From positions 4,182,501 through 4,246,500 of the forward strand of contig JACYXH010000091.1 in NCBI GenBank assembly GCA_026745465.1: a DNA stretch of 64,000 bases. Reading direction: 5' to 3'. A model generated the notes under the pieces. The model did not search any database. It was not told where the DNA came from and saw only the letters and a program-made list of their open reading frames with translations. Below are positions 1-54,600 of this stretch, piece by piece. The position numbers and the translations under genes were made by a program. Source of the stretch: Lota lota (lineage: Eukaryota; Chordata; Actinopteri; Gadiformes; Lotidae). Within the stretch, counting starts at the first letter, position 1. Every line of letters starts with the position of its first letter.

Positions 1-104
1 TCGGGGAAACAAAAATTGTCTCTCAATGAGCTATTGAGATTAGGAAGCAAAAAAGGGGAAATATTGAACGTCAAACTGAATTCATCATCGCGGATATCAT
101 TGTG

Positions 105-165
105 TAATATATTTGGGTTGTTTAAGACGGACAGCGACACAGTCTTAAACAACCCAAATATATTA
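105..165. repeat. Perfect inverted repeat, 24-base arms, 13-base spacer
   Basis: Arm 105-128 is the exact reverse complement of arm 142-165; the spacer is 129-141. The arms contain TTGGGTTGTTTAAGAC. It lies in intron 14. Confidence 0.9.
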
Positions 166-854
166 TACGTATATCAATCCAATTTTACAGAAGGCTATAA
201 TATAAAACTAAAGAGGCAACAAAAGTATGAGTGTTGTTGTGTCTTCGACACAAGACAAGCGCGTCATCAGTTAAAGACACACCTTCAAGCCCGGCTGGAA
301 TGGAATTATTTGGTTTGAAATGCTTTGTAATGGCGTGCAACGCAGGGACTTTGCCAAATATTTTTGTTCTCTCTTTTGCTCTCACGCTTGCTATTTTTCA
401 CACTAAACACAAGCAGACGAGAGGGAATTGCTCCACGAGACAGATAGACAGACAGACAGACAGACGGATAGATAGATAGATATATGGATAGATTTGAAAG
501 ATTATAAAGAATTACTGAAAAAGATTGAAAATGTGTTTTGACTTTCTATTGCACCCACACATAAAAAGCCCAACAGTAACATACCTATGCATCACACCTC
601 AGTAAACCAGTGATCTATACTTATTCTCTGAGCCAGGGATGCACTGCCATTTGTGTAGTTGAGAGCTGGATTTTACGATGTCGTGGCAACTTACAGCAAT
701 TTCCCCCTACTTTCTGATTTAAATATAGTACTTTTCTTCAAGCTAAGTTTTGCAAACTATGCATGTTTCCATTATTATCATCCATGAATATGTGCAAATG
801 TTTGCCTATTTTTGCGATTCTGGGCCAAGAGATTCATAATGTGCGAATCTTCTA

Positions 855-43966
<43,112 letters not shown>

Positions 43967-44278
43967 TGTTAATACGGACTCCTTGAATTCCAAAAGATGC
44001 ATGTGTTAAAGACGCTGAATCCACAGCTTTTTTCTTCTTCTTTTCTTGAGCCCGTTAGATCACGGCCAGCATGGAGTAGCCTTCCTCTGCCGGACTATTC
44101 TCCTCCGCGTGTAATCGGCTCAGCGATGTTGCACCCTCCTCCAGCCTGCCTGGTACTGAGGCAGCGGACTAGTCGACTACTGGATGAGCAGCCACCAACA
44201 ACAAGACTCACTGTGGGCCCTCTAGTGGGCCACATTAGCAACTACCCTGACACAGAGAGAGAGAGAGTGAGAGCGAGA

Positions 44279-44366
<88 letters not shown>

Positions 44367-44380
44367 TTCTAAGGGAAGTG
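43967..44380 (-). promoter_or_regulatory. Presumed 5-prime UTR and proximal promoter of cdh2
   Basis: Sequence directly upstream of the chosen start codon. No TATA box is seen at a plausible distance and no transcription start can be fixed from sequence alone. It contains a long GA tract at 44254-44362 about 290 bases upstream of the ATG. The role is inferred from position only. Confidence 0.35.
44254..44362. repeat. (GA)n microsatellite upstream of cdh2
   Basis: About 109 bases of GA with a few GTGA and GCGA interruptions at the left end, about 290-400 bases upstream of the start codon. Confidence 0.95.
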
Positions 44381-44457
44381 TCGTAAACCTACCACACCCA
44401 TACCATAATATCAACGACCAGTGGACATGTTTTCCTTTCAAAGTGGACACTGGGGGA

Positions 44458-44526
44458 TATGTGTGTTTGTGTCTGTGTGTGTGCGTGTGTTTGTGTCTAT
44501 GTGTGTTTGTGTGTGTATGTCTGTGT
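44458..44526. repeat. TG-rich microsatellite
   Basis: TGTGTTTGTGTCTGTG-type units. Confidence 0.88.
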
Positions 44527-45417
44527 GGAGTGCAAAATATATCCATTATACAGATAAGCATTATTTAATTGAATTCCAGATAGGCTGAAAATTGTGCCAA
44601 TTCAGTTGTTGCCAGATAGCTTTGCTGTATATTCTCGTGACAATGAAGACCCAAACTGCATGAGTATATTATCAGAAAACCTGTTTTTCATTAATGCAAA
44701 CAATTGTATCCTTTATGTCCAAAATGGATAGTTGTATTGGTAAGCTGCTCACACAGTATGCACAATTGAAGAACAACGTTGCCCTGGTTTGCAGGCCTAC
44801 CCTTGTTTAGGCTTATACAGATTCAGAAGTATGCTGTGAATTGTCCAGAGCCCCTCCTAAATGTCATATTAAATGACTACATTATCCAGAGTGCACAATC
44901 TATCCTTTGTTATACCCTGTCTCTCATTCCTGATCTGCCCTATTAATCATGGTCCCCACCAGGCAGTCGCTGTCTCTCTCTCAGAATGGACGTCTGGGTC
45001 CAAATTCATACACATCCTTTCCGAAATAAAAGAATGGACGCAAACAATATTAATGCAGCACATAACATAATATTCACATGAGTTATGATGTTTCATGTGA
45101 AATGTTCTCATTCCTTGGTCTTATGCACACTTTTAAAATGTTCTATAGATATAAAGGTTATTCATATTATTAAGAAAAGACAATATACTATACAATGCTC
45201 TGGGACCCCATGACCCCTCATGACCCCCAATACCACCTCCTTTTACCACTCTGCACACATATCATGAAACCATGGAAGACCACTGCATAGCTGTCTTCCA
45301 ACCACTGCTCAAAGAGAGTATAATAAGTAGAAGTGTAGTCATTACCAAGGACAATGTCGTACATATAAGGTGGTTTTGGCTGCTATTAGTTTGAGTGTTG
45401 CATTCTAGATATTTGCG

Positions 45418-45419
<2 letters not shown>

Positions 45420-45494
<75 letters not shown>

Positions 45495-45504
45495 CACACA
45501 CACA
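45420..45504. repeat. (CA)n microsatellite
   Basis: About 67 pure bases, then a GACAAA interruption and more CA. Confidence 0.94.
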
Positions 45505-45990
45505 GGGAGGTAAAGCTGTGGAAGAGACATTCAAACCGAGTGTATCTGAAATTACCCTGAGACATGCAGCGAGATGTCAGAGTGCAGAAAATAGAACAAC
45601 AAAATATATTACATGACAGAAAGGTCAAAACCATTGCTTTGTGTACCACACAACAACATCCGAACTAAGTAGCTCAGCAACACAGGGACCAACCACATCC
45701 CAAACTAGGGAGCACGGCGGATGGCAGGTGCCAAACAGGAATGACAGGTGTATAACATCCAAGTATCTTACCACGAACGCAAGCTACATTCTGTCCTTCT
45801 TGCACTGCCTTCAGGCAGCTTTGCTTTACCAGCGAAACCGCAGCTAGGATTGGGTGGGGGGTGTAACGAGGTTGGGGTGCAGAGAGATTCCTAGTATGAA
45901 AAATAGATGCGTTGAGTCAAGATATAAAAAAGAGATGCCTTGAGGGGGAGCCTCAGAAGGAGAAGGAAGAGTAGAAAAAGGCATTAGGCG

Positions 45991-46225
45991 TGAGAGAGGG
46001 AGCGAGGGAGAGAGAGAGAGCGAGGGAGAGAGAGGGAGCGAGAGAGAGAGGAAGAGAGAGAGGGAGCGAGAGAGAGAGAGAGCGAGGGAGAGAGAGGGAG
46101 CGAGAGAGAGGAAGAGAGAGAGGGAGCGAGGGAGAGGGGAAGAGAGAGAGAGCGAGGGAGAGAGAGGGAGAGAGAGGGAGCGAGAGAGAGAGGAAGAGAG
46201 AGAGGGAGCGAGAGAGAGAGAGAGA
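45991..46225. repeat. GAGAGGGAGCGA minisatellite
   Basis: About 235 bases of purine-only units combining GAGA, GGGAGCGAG and GGAAGAG. Confidence 0.93.
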
Positions 46226-46867
46226 TGGTGGTGGTGGTCATAAGAGGGTGAGGCAAAAAAAATAGTATAGAAGTATAGAAAAGTATAAAAAAAGACATGC
46301 CTTCATTTTGAAATCAGTGTTTTGGATAATTGAGCATCACAAAGCACCATGACGATGAGTGAAAAACAAAGCTGTTAGATGATGTTATATAGGCGACGAC
46401 AGACAAAGAGACAAACAGAAAGGATACAAATAGGACGAATAGGATTCTTGGCTAATCCACTTTTGATGTGACACTGTGTTTCTTTGTGGATAAGGAGCAC
46501 TGCGGCACTTTATGTGATACTGTGGCCTGACCCCACTGTGTGCCTCCATGCAGGGCGTAATCCACTTCAGGGGCTGGTAACCGCAACCTCTGACCACAAG
46601 GCTCTGCATAAACACAACAAACAAACAATAAACACATGCACAAAAACAAGTGAGGTCACTCGCAAACGCAGAGGTAGAACTTCCAAGTTCAGGATGGAAA
46701 CTACATTCACAGTATTTTGAGTCGACCATCTGGGGTTCCTAATTAACACAACCCAGAATATGTAATGAGCCAGATCAGGTGACAATGTGCAGAAATGAAA
46801 AAGAAAAGTGAATTTTTATTTTAGATATTCCGCTTCATAAGCATACTTCATACTTCGTTTGCAAATC

Positions 46868-46996
46868 GCGGTCTGCAACATAAACTCTGTTTCTGCGAAG
46901 AATTTGCGGAGAATTTTGAAATTGTCCAGTGGTCCAACAGAAAACACAAATCCAATGACGTCACAGGTTGAATTTTTTGACGATGTTGCAGACCGC
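46868..46996. repeat. Inverted repeat, perfect 14-base arms, with CRE-type core
   Basis: GCGGTCTGCAACAT at 46868-46881 pairs with ATGTTGCAGACCGC at 46983-46996. The interior contains CCAATGACGTCACAGG. Probably a small transposon-like repeat. Confidence 0.65.
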
Positions 46997-47829
46997 ATTT
47001 TTTCACGACACCCAAATGAGGGCCTTATATAAGAAAAGAGCAAGTGTGACGGTCCCCCTTTAACAGCATAATAGTATGAATCTTAAGTGTTCTTATCTAG
47101 TAAGCCAGTCAATTCTGAAAAGCCCACCACAGCAGTTTGTATTAGTATCTACACACTAGCCAAGGATCAGTGGGGGAACATAAATTATTATGCTACACTG
47201 CATGTAATATATAAAGATTAAAGTCTATATATCCTACAACCTTACACTGACACAAGTGGCACCTAGAGTTTTTGTTTTTGTGAGTATTTCCTTTGCATTT
47301 GGGATCAGGGCTTGAAGCTAGTTACCATTAAAGTCTTGCTAACCAAGCTTTATAAAATGACTTGATGGGTTCTGTTGTACAATGCAAGTTCCTGGGGAGA
47401 GTTCTCAAGCTTAATACTTTCTAAATGGGTGTGATCCTTTCGTTGCCCCGTTAACTACAGCCTCCCATTGCTAACTAATGACTGGTCCCTACGCACTACC
47501 AGAGCACACAATGGCATAGTACTGGTACAAATGCTGTGTTTGTGTATTTGTGTATTGGGGGCCGTTAGACCCAAAACCTGTTTTATTCAAAAACACTCTC
47601 TTGGATTGCAATGAACTTGAAAACTCATATAAACTCCATAGTATACTCACAATTATGAATGTAATCAAAACTCTGATGATACAATTATAGAAGTAGATCA
47701 ATTAAGGTTCAAACCAAAACGAAGGCTTTTTATCATTGAGAGGACGTTAAAACAAAACCTGCACATGTTTGAAATACCTTGCGAATTCTGACCTATAATC
47801 CCTAACACACAAACTCAAACAACCTGCCC

Positions 47830-48015
47830 TTGTGTGGGGGACAGGATAGTGTCCCGTCATTGGTGTTTGACTCCCAGCTGAAGGCTGTACCCCGGTTCAA
47901 TCCTCAGTGTCCGCAGCTAACAGAAGGCATCTTTGAGTAAGATGCCTGCTCCTTAAAGGAAAGCATGGGAATGAACTCTAAGTCCCGTTCGATAAAAGCC
48001 TCTTCTAAATAACTA
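47830..48015 (+). mobile_element. tRNA-derived SINE
   Basis: A GGTTCAATCC box-B-like sequence at about 47894-47903 inside a tRNA-like head, followed by the fish SINE/L2 3-prime motif AAGTCCCGTTCGATAAAAGC and CTTCTAAATAACTAAA. Diverged; edges approximate. Confidence 0.6.
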
Positions 48016-50014
48016 AACCCACTGTAACACAAATAAGTGAAACAGTAGTTGTACAGTGCCTTTGCTTGCTCCTTCCCATCTGGAGTGGTGTCAGACAACT
48101 GTACGACACCAACCAGCATTTATCTACCGTTCATGACCGCACACACCTATGGGACCCCCATCACCATGATCATCATCATGACCCTAGCCAACCAACCAAT
48201 CGTTGGGCTGTCCTCAAAATACACCCATGTGAATATGTGGACAGTCAGCTTAAACTCTATTATTCAATCAAGGACTCTGAAGACAACTTCTCTATCTATC
48301 CACAGTTTTATTGAAATGACAAAGGTGTAAGAAGCATTTGACTAAGGGGTGTGTGGGCTCCTCCAAAAGCCTAGAGGAAGGTCCATATAAAAAATGACAT
48401 TATCTAATGGGGGAGCAAACGTGGTCTGTTCCTGCATTCTTTGTTTGAATCACCATCTAGTGCTTACAAAGACGGCTATCACAACAGCCCGGGACCACAT
48501 ATTCTGCTTGAGTGTGAGTGAGTGTGCACGCATTTGCTAGTCCAAAGGCCTAGAGGCAGGTCCAACCTCATTGTAAGATAGAAAGACATGCTATGTGTAT
48601 TTCTTTCAAAAGTACTTCTCAGATACAGACAGATGACAAAAACATGAAGTGAAGCAGCCTTCAGAGAGTAACTCGTATATGAAACGGCATAAGCAAGAAG
48701 AGCAAAACCATTTGCTTGGCTTGATAGCTTGCTAAGATAATTGCAGTGGTTAGGTGTATTCAAATGATTGGTGTGCTTGAGATCACTGTGAGGATCACAG
48801 CCAAACTACACTTTAACAATCCACATGATGAAACATAGAAGAGAAGAGAGAATAAGCAATGACGCAATCTCCCATTAATTCATTTGACCAACACTGGAGT
48901 CTGGGAAAACAGGGTGTCTGCACCGTAAGCCATTAACATGCTTTAACACGAGGCTGGGAAGTATTTACGCAGACTGCAACAAAATGTGAATTTCCACAAT
49001 AATGTTCACTAGAACCTCACGAGTTTGCCAGCGTAGTTAAATGGAGCATCTTTCAATCTTTCCAGGCTACCTCATCCAAAGTAGCGCAGCAGAAAGCATT
49101 GACGCAAAATAAAATCCCCTCAGCACAGCCGAACTCTACACCAAAAAGGCTGTTGAACTTTGGAATTAGCCTTACAACACAAGGTCATATTCAAACAGAA
49201 AAAGCTTTTGCCAGCTATAATTTGAGTAGACAAAAGCTGTACTCATTTCTGTGGCACTGAACTTTACTTTCTCTTGCATATAATATTGACTCTCCCACAC
49301 AAGAGTGACTCCTTTGTGTAATCAGAACCTTAGAACAATGTTCTTCCCTGACACCCACACACATTCATACATCTTTCACTGGCACACGGATGTCAACAAA
49401 AGCATTTTCCTCAAAGATGTTTTCAAACTTCAAACTACACACTCAAACCTCCCACAGAAGGCTTCTGTGCACATGTGTATCTGTAGAGTTGAATTTACAT
49501 ACCGTAGATGTTTGATTGCGAGCAAATGGAAATAGACCACAGAGTTTGTGGAAGTCATCACAATTCGTTCACAGATATCGTTATTAATCACATTTCACCA
49601 TTATAGACCATCATTGATATGGCACTGGAGCATTCTCAAAGCACTTACATCTCTGTCATGCTGTTTATGTATCATGTTCGTTTCACCTTTATTTTCATAC
49701 AAAATCAGTTAGAGAACACGTTACTAAATAGCATGGTCATCTTTGAACACCATATTAATATCAAACAACAAATGTATCCTTGATTATTGTTTACATGATT
49801 GTTAGTGGTCAATATATCTCATGCACAGACACTTGGCTTTCACAAACATGCTTTCAGAAACAGTGAACATGATGCCTATTTTCTACCATTTTGGTAATGC
49901 AATGTAATTTAAGCATAGACAATTAAATTAAATCCCAAATCAATACTTAACATGTTGTTTTGACTGTTGCAGCATATTAGTAAGTAGTTACAGAATACAG
50001 TATCTTTACTTTAT

Positions 50015-50095
50015 TTGTGATGTACTTCTGCTGTGACACCTACATTCCCCATGTGGGATTAATAAAAAGTACATTGTGTTTTATCTTATCAAAAA
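50015..50095 (+). mobile_element. LINE 3-prime tail
   Basis: CTGCTGTGACACC, CCCCATGTGGGATTAATAAA and the ending TTATCTTATC match the 3-prime ends of fish LINEs seen elsewhere in this window. Confidence 0.55.
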
Positions 50096-50564
50096 TATTA
50101 CAACCATCCAAGGAAAGTGTAGCAAACAATGGAGCAAGCAAAACAACTTTATCCGAGATAGATAAGAGATTAACGGAAATTAGCACGGAAGGTTTTTTTC
50201 AGAGGATAATACATTTTTGCTTTACTTCCAAGCAGATTCGGCTAGAGCGAAGATAGCAAGAGTGATTTGATTTGATATACTGAGTTTTTTAACATTGTGA
50301 AGCTGCACCTATATGTGGACAGACTGATACTTTAATACTTTAATATCTGGATGGTCTCACAAGGCTATGAGCGAAGTACACTTGTGCAATACAGTGTGTT
50401 CATATAAGGTCATTGCCATAGATGAAGAGGGAGGTGAAGAAAACAAGCAGTGTGTCCATATAGAGTCACATATATGTAGGTTGCACTGGCTAAGGGGAAT
50501 TGACAATGGTAATCGCCATATACACAGCGATGCATTTTCACCACAAACAAATAGAAAATTCTAA

Positions 50565-51060
50565 ACTTCCATTTACCATCCCCAGACTGATGGCCTCATA
50601 GAACAGTTGAATTAAACATTAAACAGATATTGAGAAGATGATGAATGTCGATGGGAAGAACTGGGGACCAGATGTCCTTTTCTCTATGAGGGAAGTTCCC
50701 CAGAGCTCAACTGGGTTCTCTGCTGGACCACAAGTCATTGAGCATATGGAGCAAATGGAACAAATGGAGGCACGAAAGGCTAAGATCTGGTCCATGGTCC
50801 AGCACCATATGCAGAAAGCGCAAGGGGGACCAGGCACGAGTATATAACTGAGGGGCCCAGGTCAGAGTACTCCAGTGGGGGGAAAAAGTGATGGTGCTCC
50901 TCCCTACAAATGAGGCCAATTTCCTCGCCAGATGGCATGGGCCATATGAAGTGGCAGAGCGGAGGGGCTCAGTCAACTATAGGGCAATGTAGCCTGGTTG
51001 GCGGATTGGACTACAAATCGACCACATCAACCCTAGTGGACCCTAACCCTAGCACCCAGT
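50565..51060 (+). mobile_element. Ty3/gypsy integrase remnant
   Basis: Frameshifted translation carries HPQTDGLIEQLN (integrase core end), GKNWGPDVLFSMREVPQSSTGFS and then, past a divergent stretch, LLPTNEANFLARWHGPYEV, the integrase C-terminal segment of fish gypsy elements. Stops and frameshifts throughout. The catalytic core before HPQTDG is not recognisable. Plus strand, not part of any host gene. Confidence 0.75.
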
Positions 51061-51089
51061 AAACTATGTTAGCCGTAGGTAACTGAAAC

Positions 51090-51500
51090 ATGAGTAAGAA
51101 TATTCGTCTGTTGAGAAGGAATGCTTAGCTATTAAATGGGCCATGCATCAGTTAAGGTACTATTTGTTTGGTTGGAAGTTCACCCTTGTTACTGTCCTCT
51201 CAAGTGGATGTCGGTAAACAAGGACAAGAATGCCAGAGTCACTCGATGGTTCCTGGAGCTACAAGACTTCCACTTCAAAGCAGAACACAGGGCTGGGAAG
51301 GACCAGGGGAACGCTGACGCCCTGTCACGACAAGATGAGGGTCTCTGGACGAACACTCCATGCCCTGGCAAGGAGCTAAGGAGGAGAATATGTGGAGGGC
51401 CTAGATGCCCAAGACCCTCCACAAGGGGTGAAGGGTGTCAAAACCATGGACAACGCACTTTCCCTCCAAGACACACACTTCTCAATCAGTGAGAGAAGTG
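51090..51500 (+). mobile_element. Ty3/gypsy RNase H remnant
   Basis: CLAIKWAMHQLRYYLFGWKF, then after a frameshift CPLKWMSVNKDKNARVTRWF and FKAEHRAGKDQGNADALSR, the end of the gypsy reverse transcriptase/RNase H. It lies downstream of the integrase piece although gypsy order is RT-RNaseH-integrase. Confidence 0.8.
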
Positions 51501-51722
51501 ATTGATAATCACTATTATTATTATTGTTATTATTCACCAGCTGCATGATTGGCAAGGGGGAACACCTGCCGGCCATTAGACCAGTCGTCCATCTATAAAA
51601 GCCAGCAGAACCGTCCCAGTCGAGAAAGGACTGTGGCAACCTCAAGAGACTATGTTAATCATCCAATGGCTGAAGAGGAACCAGATCGAAGGAGATCAAT
51701 CTTGAAGAGAGACACTATAGAG
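51500..51722 (+). mobile_element. Possible gypsy LTR or non-coding end
   Basis: Follows the RNase H piece. Contains CATCTATAAAAGCCAGCAG, a TATA-type promoter sequence as found in LTRs, and is interrupted at 51723 by a hAT element; its continuation may resume at 52374. No paired LTR was found. Confidence 0.35.
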
Positions 51723-52365
51723 CAGGGGTTCTCAAACGTTTCAGCCCGCAAACCCCCAAAATACAGTGCCATAGACTCGATACCCCCACTTTCCCCCGGA
51801 GGTGATTGACGCATGCATTTTTTTTGCACGCACCCGCAGTTATAAGGCTATTCAAAGACGGACACCACGCTTTGATAATGCAAGAGAACACAATAGCCTA
51901 ACTACCATCATCTTAGAGTTTTGATTTTATTATAGTGATAGTAGGCCTATATAGTTATGACAGCAGCACAACGAGTCAAGGCGTAGTTTAATTTCGGAGA
52001 CGGTAACTCGGACATCATCCTCCACGTTTAGTCGCAATCAATCTATTTTCCATGTATGTTTTCTATGTATGTCAGTGCTGAGGAAGGGGATCATATCCAA
52101 TCATATTATTACCGAGCTGTTTCCTCTGGGAAAAACGTGTTCAAGGGTTTCTAAAGGTCATGGAGGCTTTTTCACAGTGTTAACACTCAGCTACTGTTCA
52201 TCCATGATGTCTTCCAGCTCAGGAAACATGTAAATCCTACCCATTTCAACTCCCGCAATCCAAAAAAATAAATAAATTCACATTCTGGAAATATTTTGGC
52301 GACCCCCCCCCCCCTCCCACCCCCCCCCCACCAGTGTCTCGCTACCCCCACTTTGGGAACCCCTG
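51723..52365. mobile_element. Non-autonomous hAT element, 643 bases
   Basis: The left end CAGGGGTTCTCAAACG and the right end, in reverse complement CAGGGGTTCCCAAAG, are hAT-type termini. The eight bases before (CTATAGAG) and after (CAATAGAG) match at seven of eight positions, the expected hAT target-site duplication. The inside has C runs near 52303-52330 and no transposase. Confidence 0.85.
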
Positions 52366-52717
52366 CAATAGAGCGAACTGTTGTTTGTGCTACCTACCGT
52401 GTCTCACCCCTTTACCCCCCGTGGGCTACAAAGACTCCGGTGTACCCTCAAGGCCCTTGGAGGCCCTGTTCCAGGAAGACTTTGGGTTGGATTCTTCCCC
52501 CTCCCCTTTCTCCTCGTAATTTTGAATACGGGTATTTTTTAAACCACACCCTGTCTGATATTGTCCGTTTTCCAAGTATGCCTCAGTTCAATCGAACTGC
52601 CCAACATAACAACGACCAACAACTTACATGTGTCAACATACAACATTCTAATTAACCACATAACAGATGTGTGAATGTTGGTAACATATGTTATGTGGTA
52701 AATACATATACTGTAAC

Positions 52718-52722
<5 letters not shown>

Positions 52723-52767
<45 letters not shown>
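52723..52767. repeat. (TA)n microsatellite
   Basis: About 45 bases of TA; a second shorter run lies at about 52903-52921. Confidence 0.94.
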
Positions 52768-52768
<1 letters not shown>

Positions 52769-53819
52769 CTATTTATACACATCTACACAAATAAAACAGT
52801 TCGTTAAGAAGATGGTAGGATTAGTCATTTTGCTCCAAAAGGCAAACGTAGGCTCATTGAAGATATTAAGTGTCAAACCAAGAATATGTGTGTGTGTATT
52901 TAATATATATATATATATATAGTATTATATTGTAATAATCTTTTAATTATGTTTTAATATATATATTACCCCAAAATGGTGTGAATATATATATTAAAAA
53001 CCTTTTGATGACCCAGGCCTGTCAGTTGGGGTTTTACAGAGATTCTTTAAAAAATGCAGCCATGCCGTTTTATTGCCATATGGGTATGACAGATGCGAGT
53101 TATATGAACTTGTTACATGGCTCAAGATCCATCTTCTTCTCTCTCTGTGAATCTGTCTGCATATGTGTGTGTGTGTGTGTGTCTCAGTTCCTTTTTGCTT
53201 TGTGTCTCTCTCCCTCTCATACTCAGATGACCTGTGGAGAGTTTCTGTGGGAGTGTGTAACATGGCAGCTAGACAGAATAGTGGCGAGAAATCATCTCTC
53301 ATTTAAATTATGTATACGGACTCTAGCTTCAAGGAGAGTCGCTCAAGACTCTACCTAACGTTGCCAGAAACGGTCTATGTAAAATTGAAAAAACCTACCC
53401 CCCTCATCTAAAGACCAGTTCAGATCAAAGCTTTGCAACGGAATACTATTTGTCCGTATCCAAGTGATGTAAGATATAAGTTGCTCTCACTACTGCAACA
53501 TTGCTCTTGATGCTCTTGCAAGTGATCAAAGACAGCAGGAACGAGCGAGATTCTGTCTGACACAAAGACTTCATGCGCGCTTGGCCATTGTCAGCCACAA
53601 CCCCTTAACAACAGCATTCCCATCGTTTATTGATTAAAATACATATTTCACATTAAAATAAATCAAATTTCGTATAATTATTTTAAGTGATGAAGTTGAA
53701 AGTGATTTACCTATCCTTTTATTTTGCTAACGATGAAGTTTCATGCAGACTACCATTTGATATACAATTTGTTTTGTTAATCTAAGACAATCGTTTTTGA
53801 TGATTGATTATCATTAAGT

Positions 53820-53885
53820 AAGTAAGGTTTATTTAGTATAGCACCTTTCACTGAGCAAGGTCATTAAGTGCTTCACAAAAGTAAA
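53820..53885 (-). mobile_element. LINE 3-prime end
   Basis: TAAGTAAGTAAGG followed by TTTATTTAGTATAGCACCTTTC and GTGCTTCACAAAAG, the reverse of a fish LINE 3-prime border. Confidence 0.5.
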
Positions 53886-54329
53886 GACCTACAATAAATG
53901 ATTATTGCAAAAATAAAAATGATTGATAATAATTCTTCAAATAACAATTGACCTCCTGCATTTAAAGTTCTAGAAAGTTGTTGCTATTGTTGCTATCAAG
54001 AACTCTTTTGTTGATACCAAACATTTTAATTCTTGAATGGTTGAGTTTATGGCCATCCATAAATCAGACAGAGATGATGTGCAAAGATATTTGTAGCATT
54101 GTTTATGGGACACTTTTGTGCCAGTCTCTCTTTTTCTCCCCGCTGGCCAGTGTATGTCCTTGTGTGCCTGTCTGTCGAGTGTGAATGAGCAGGAGGATTA
54201 ATGGAATGATCGTCTATGGCGTTCTTGTCTATGACAATCAGATGCTGCAACACTTGTGTTGTGTTGGTGAACGAGCGCTGCCTGCTGATTGGATGCCCAG
54301 GTGGCAGCTGGAGGATACATTGCATTTAC

Positions 54330-54600
54330 ACACTTTATATACTGTGAATTGTACTGTCACTGGGCCACTGTATAATTTATACTATCTATAATGTATACTG
54401 TTTGTCCTGTTTGCCCTGTTTGTTCTGTTTGTCCTTACTTTAGCATTTACTTTAGTAATTATTTTAGCATTTCCTTAGCATTACTTTAGCACTACTTTGT
54501 ATTGTATTATATCTTGTATATCTTCTTTGACTGCTGCTGTGCTGTAACACAAGAATTTCCCCTCCAGATGATTAATAAAGTGTAATCTAATCTAATCTAA
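54330..54600 (+). mobile_element. LINE 3-prime untranslated region and tail
   Basis: Repeated TGTCCTGTTTG and ACTTTAGCA units, then GCTGTAACACAAGAATTTCC, CCAGATGATTAATAAAG and a (TCTAA)n tail at 54582-54600. No coding part remains. Confidence 0.6.

Noticed and set aside
45984-46298. Arg/Glu- and Ser/Leu-rich frames in the GA-rich region
   Set aside because: Present in all frames of a purine-only tandem repeat; not a protein.
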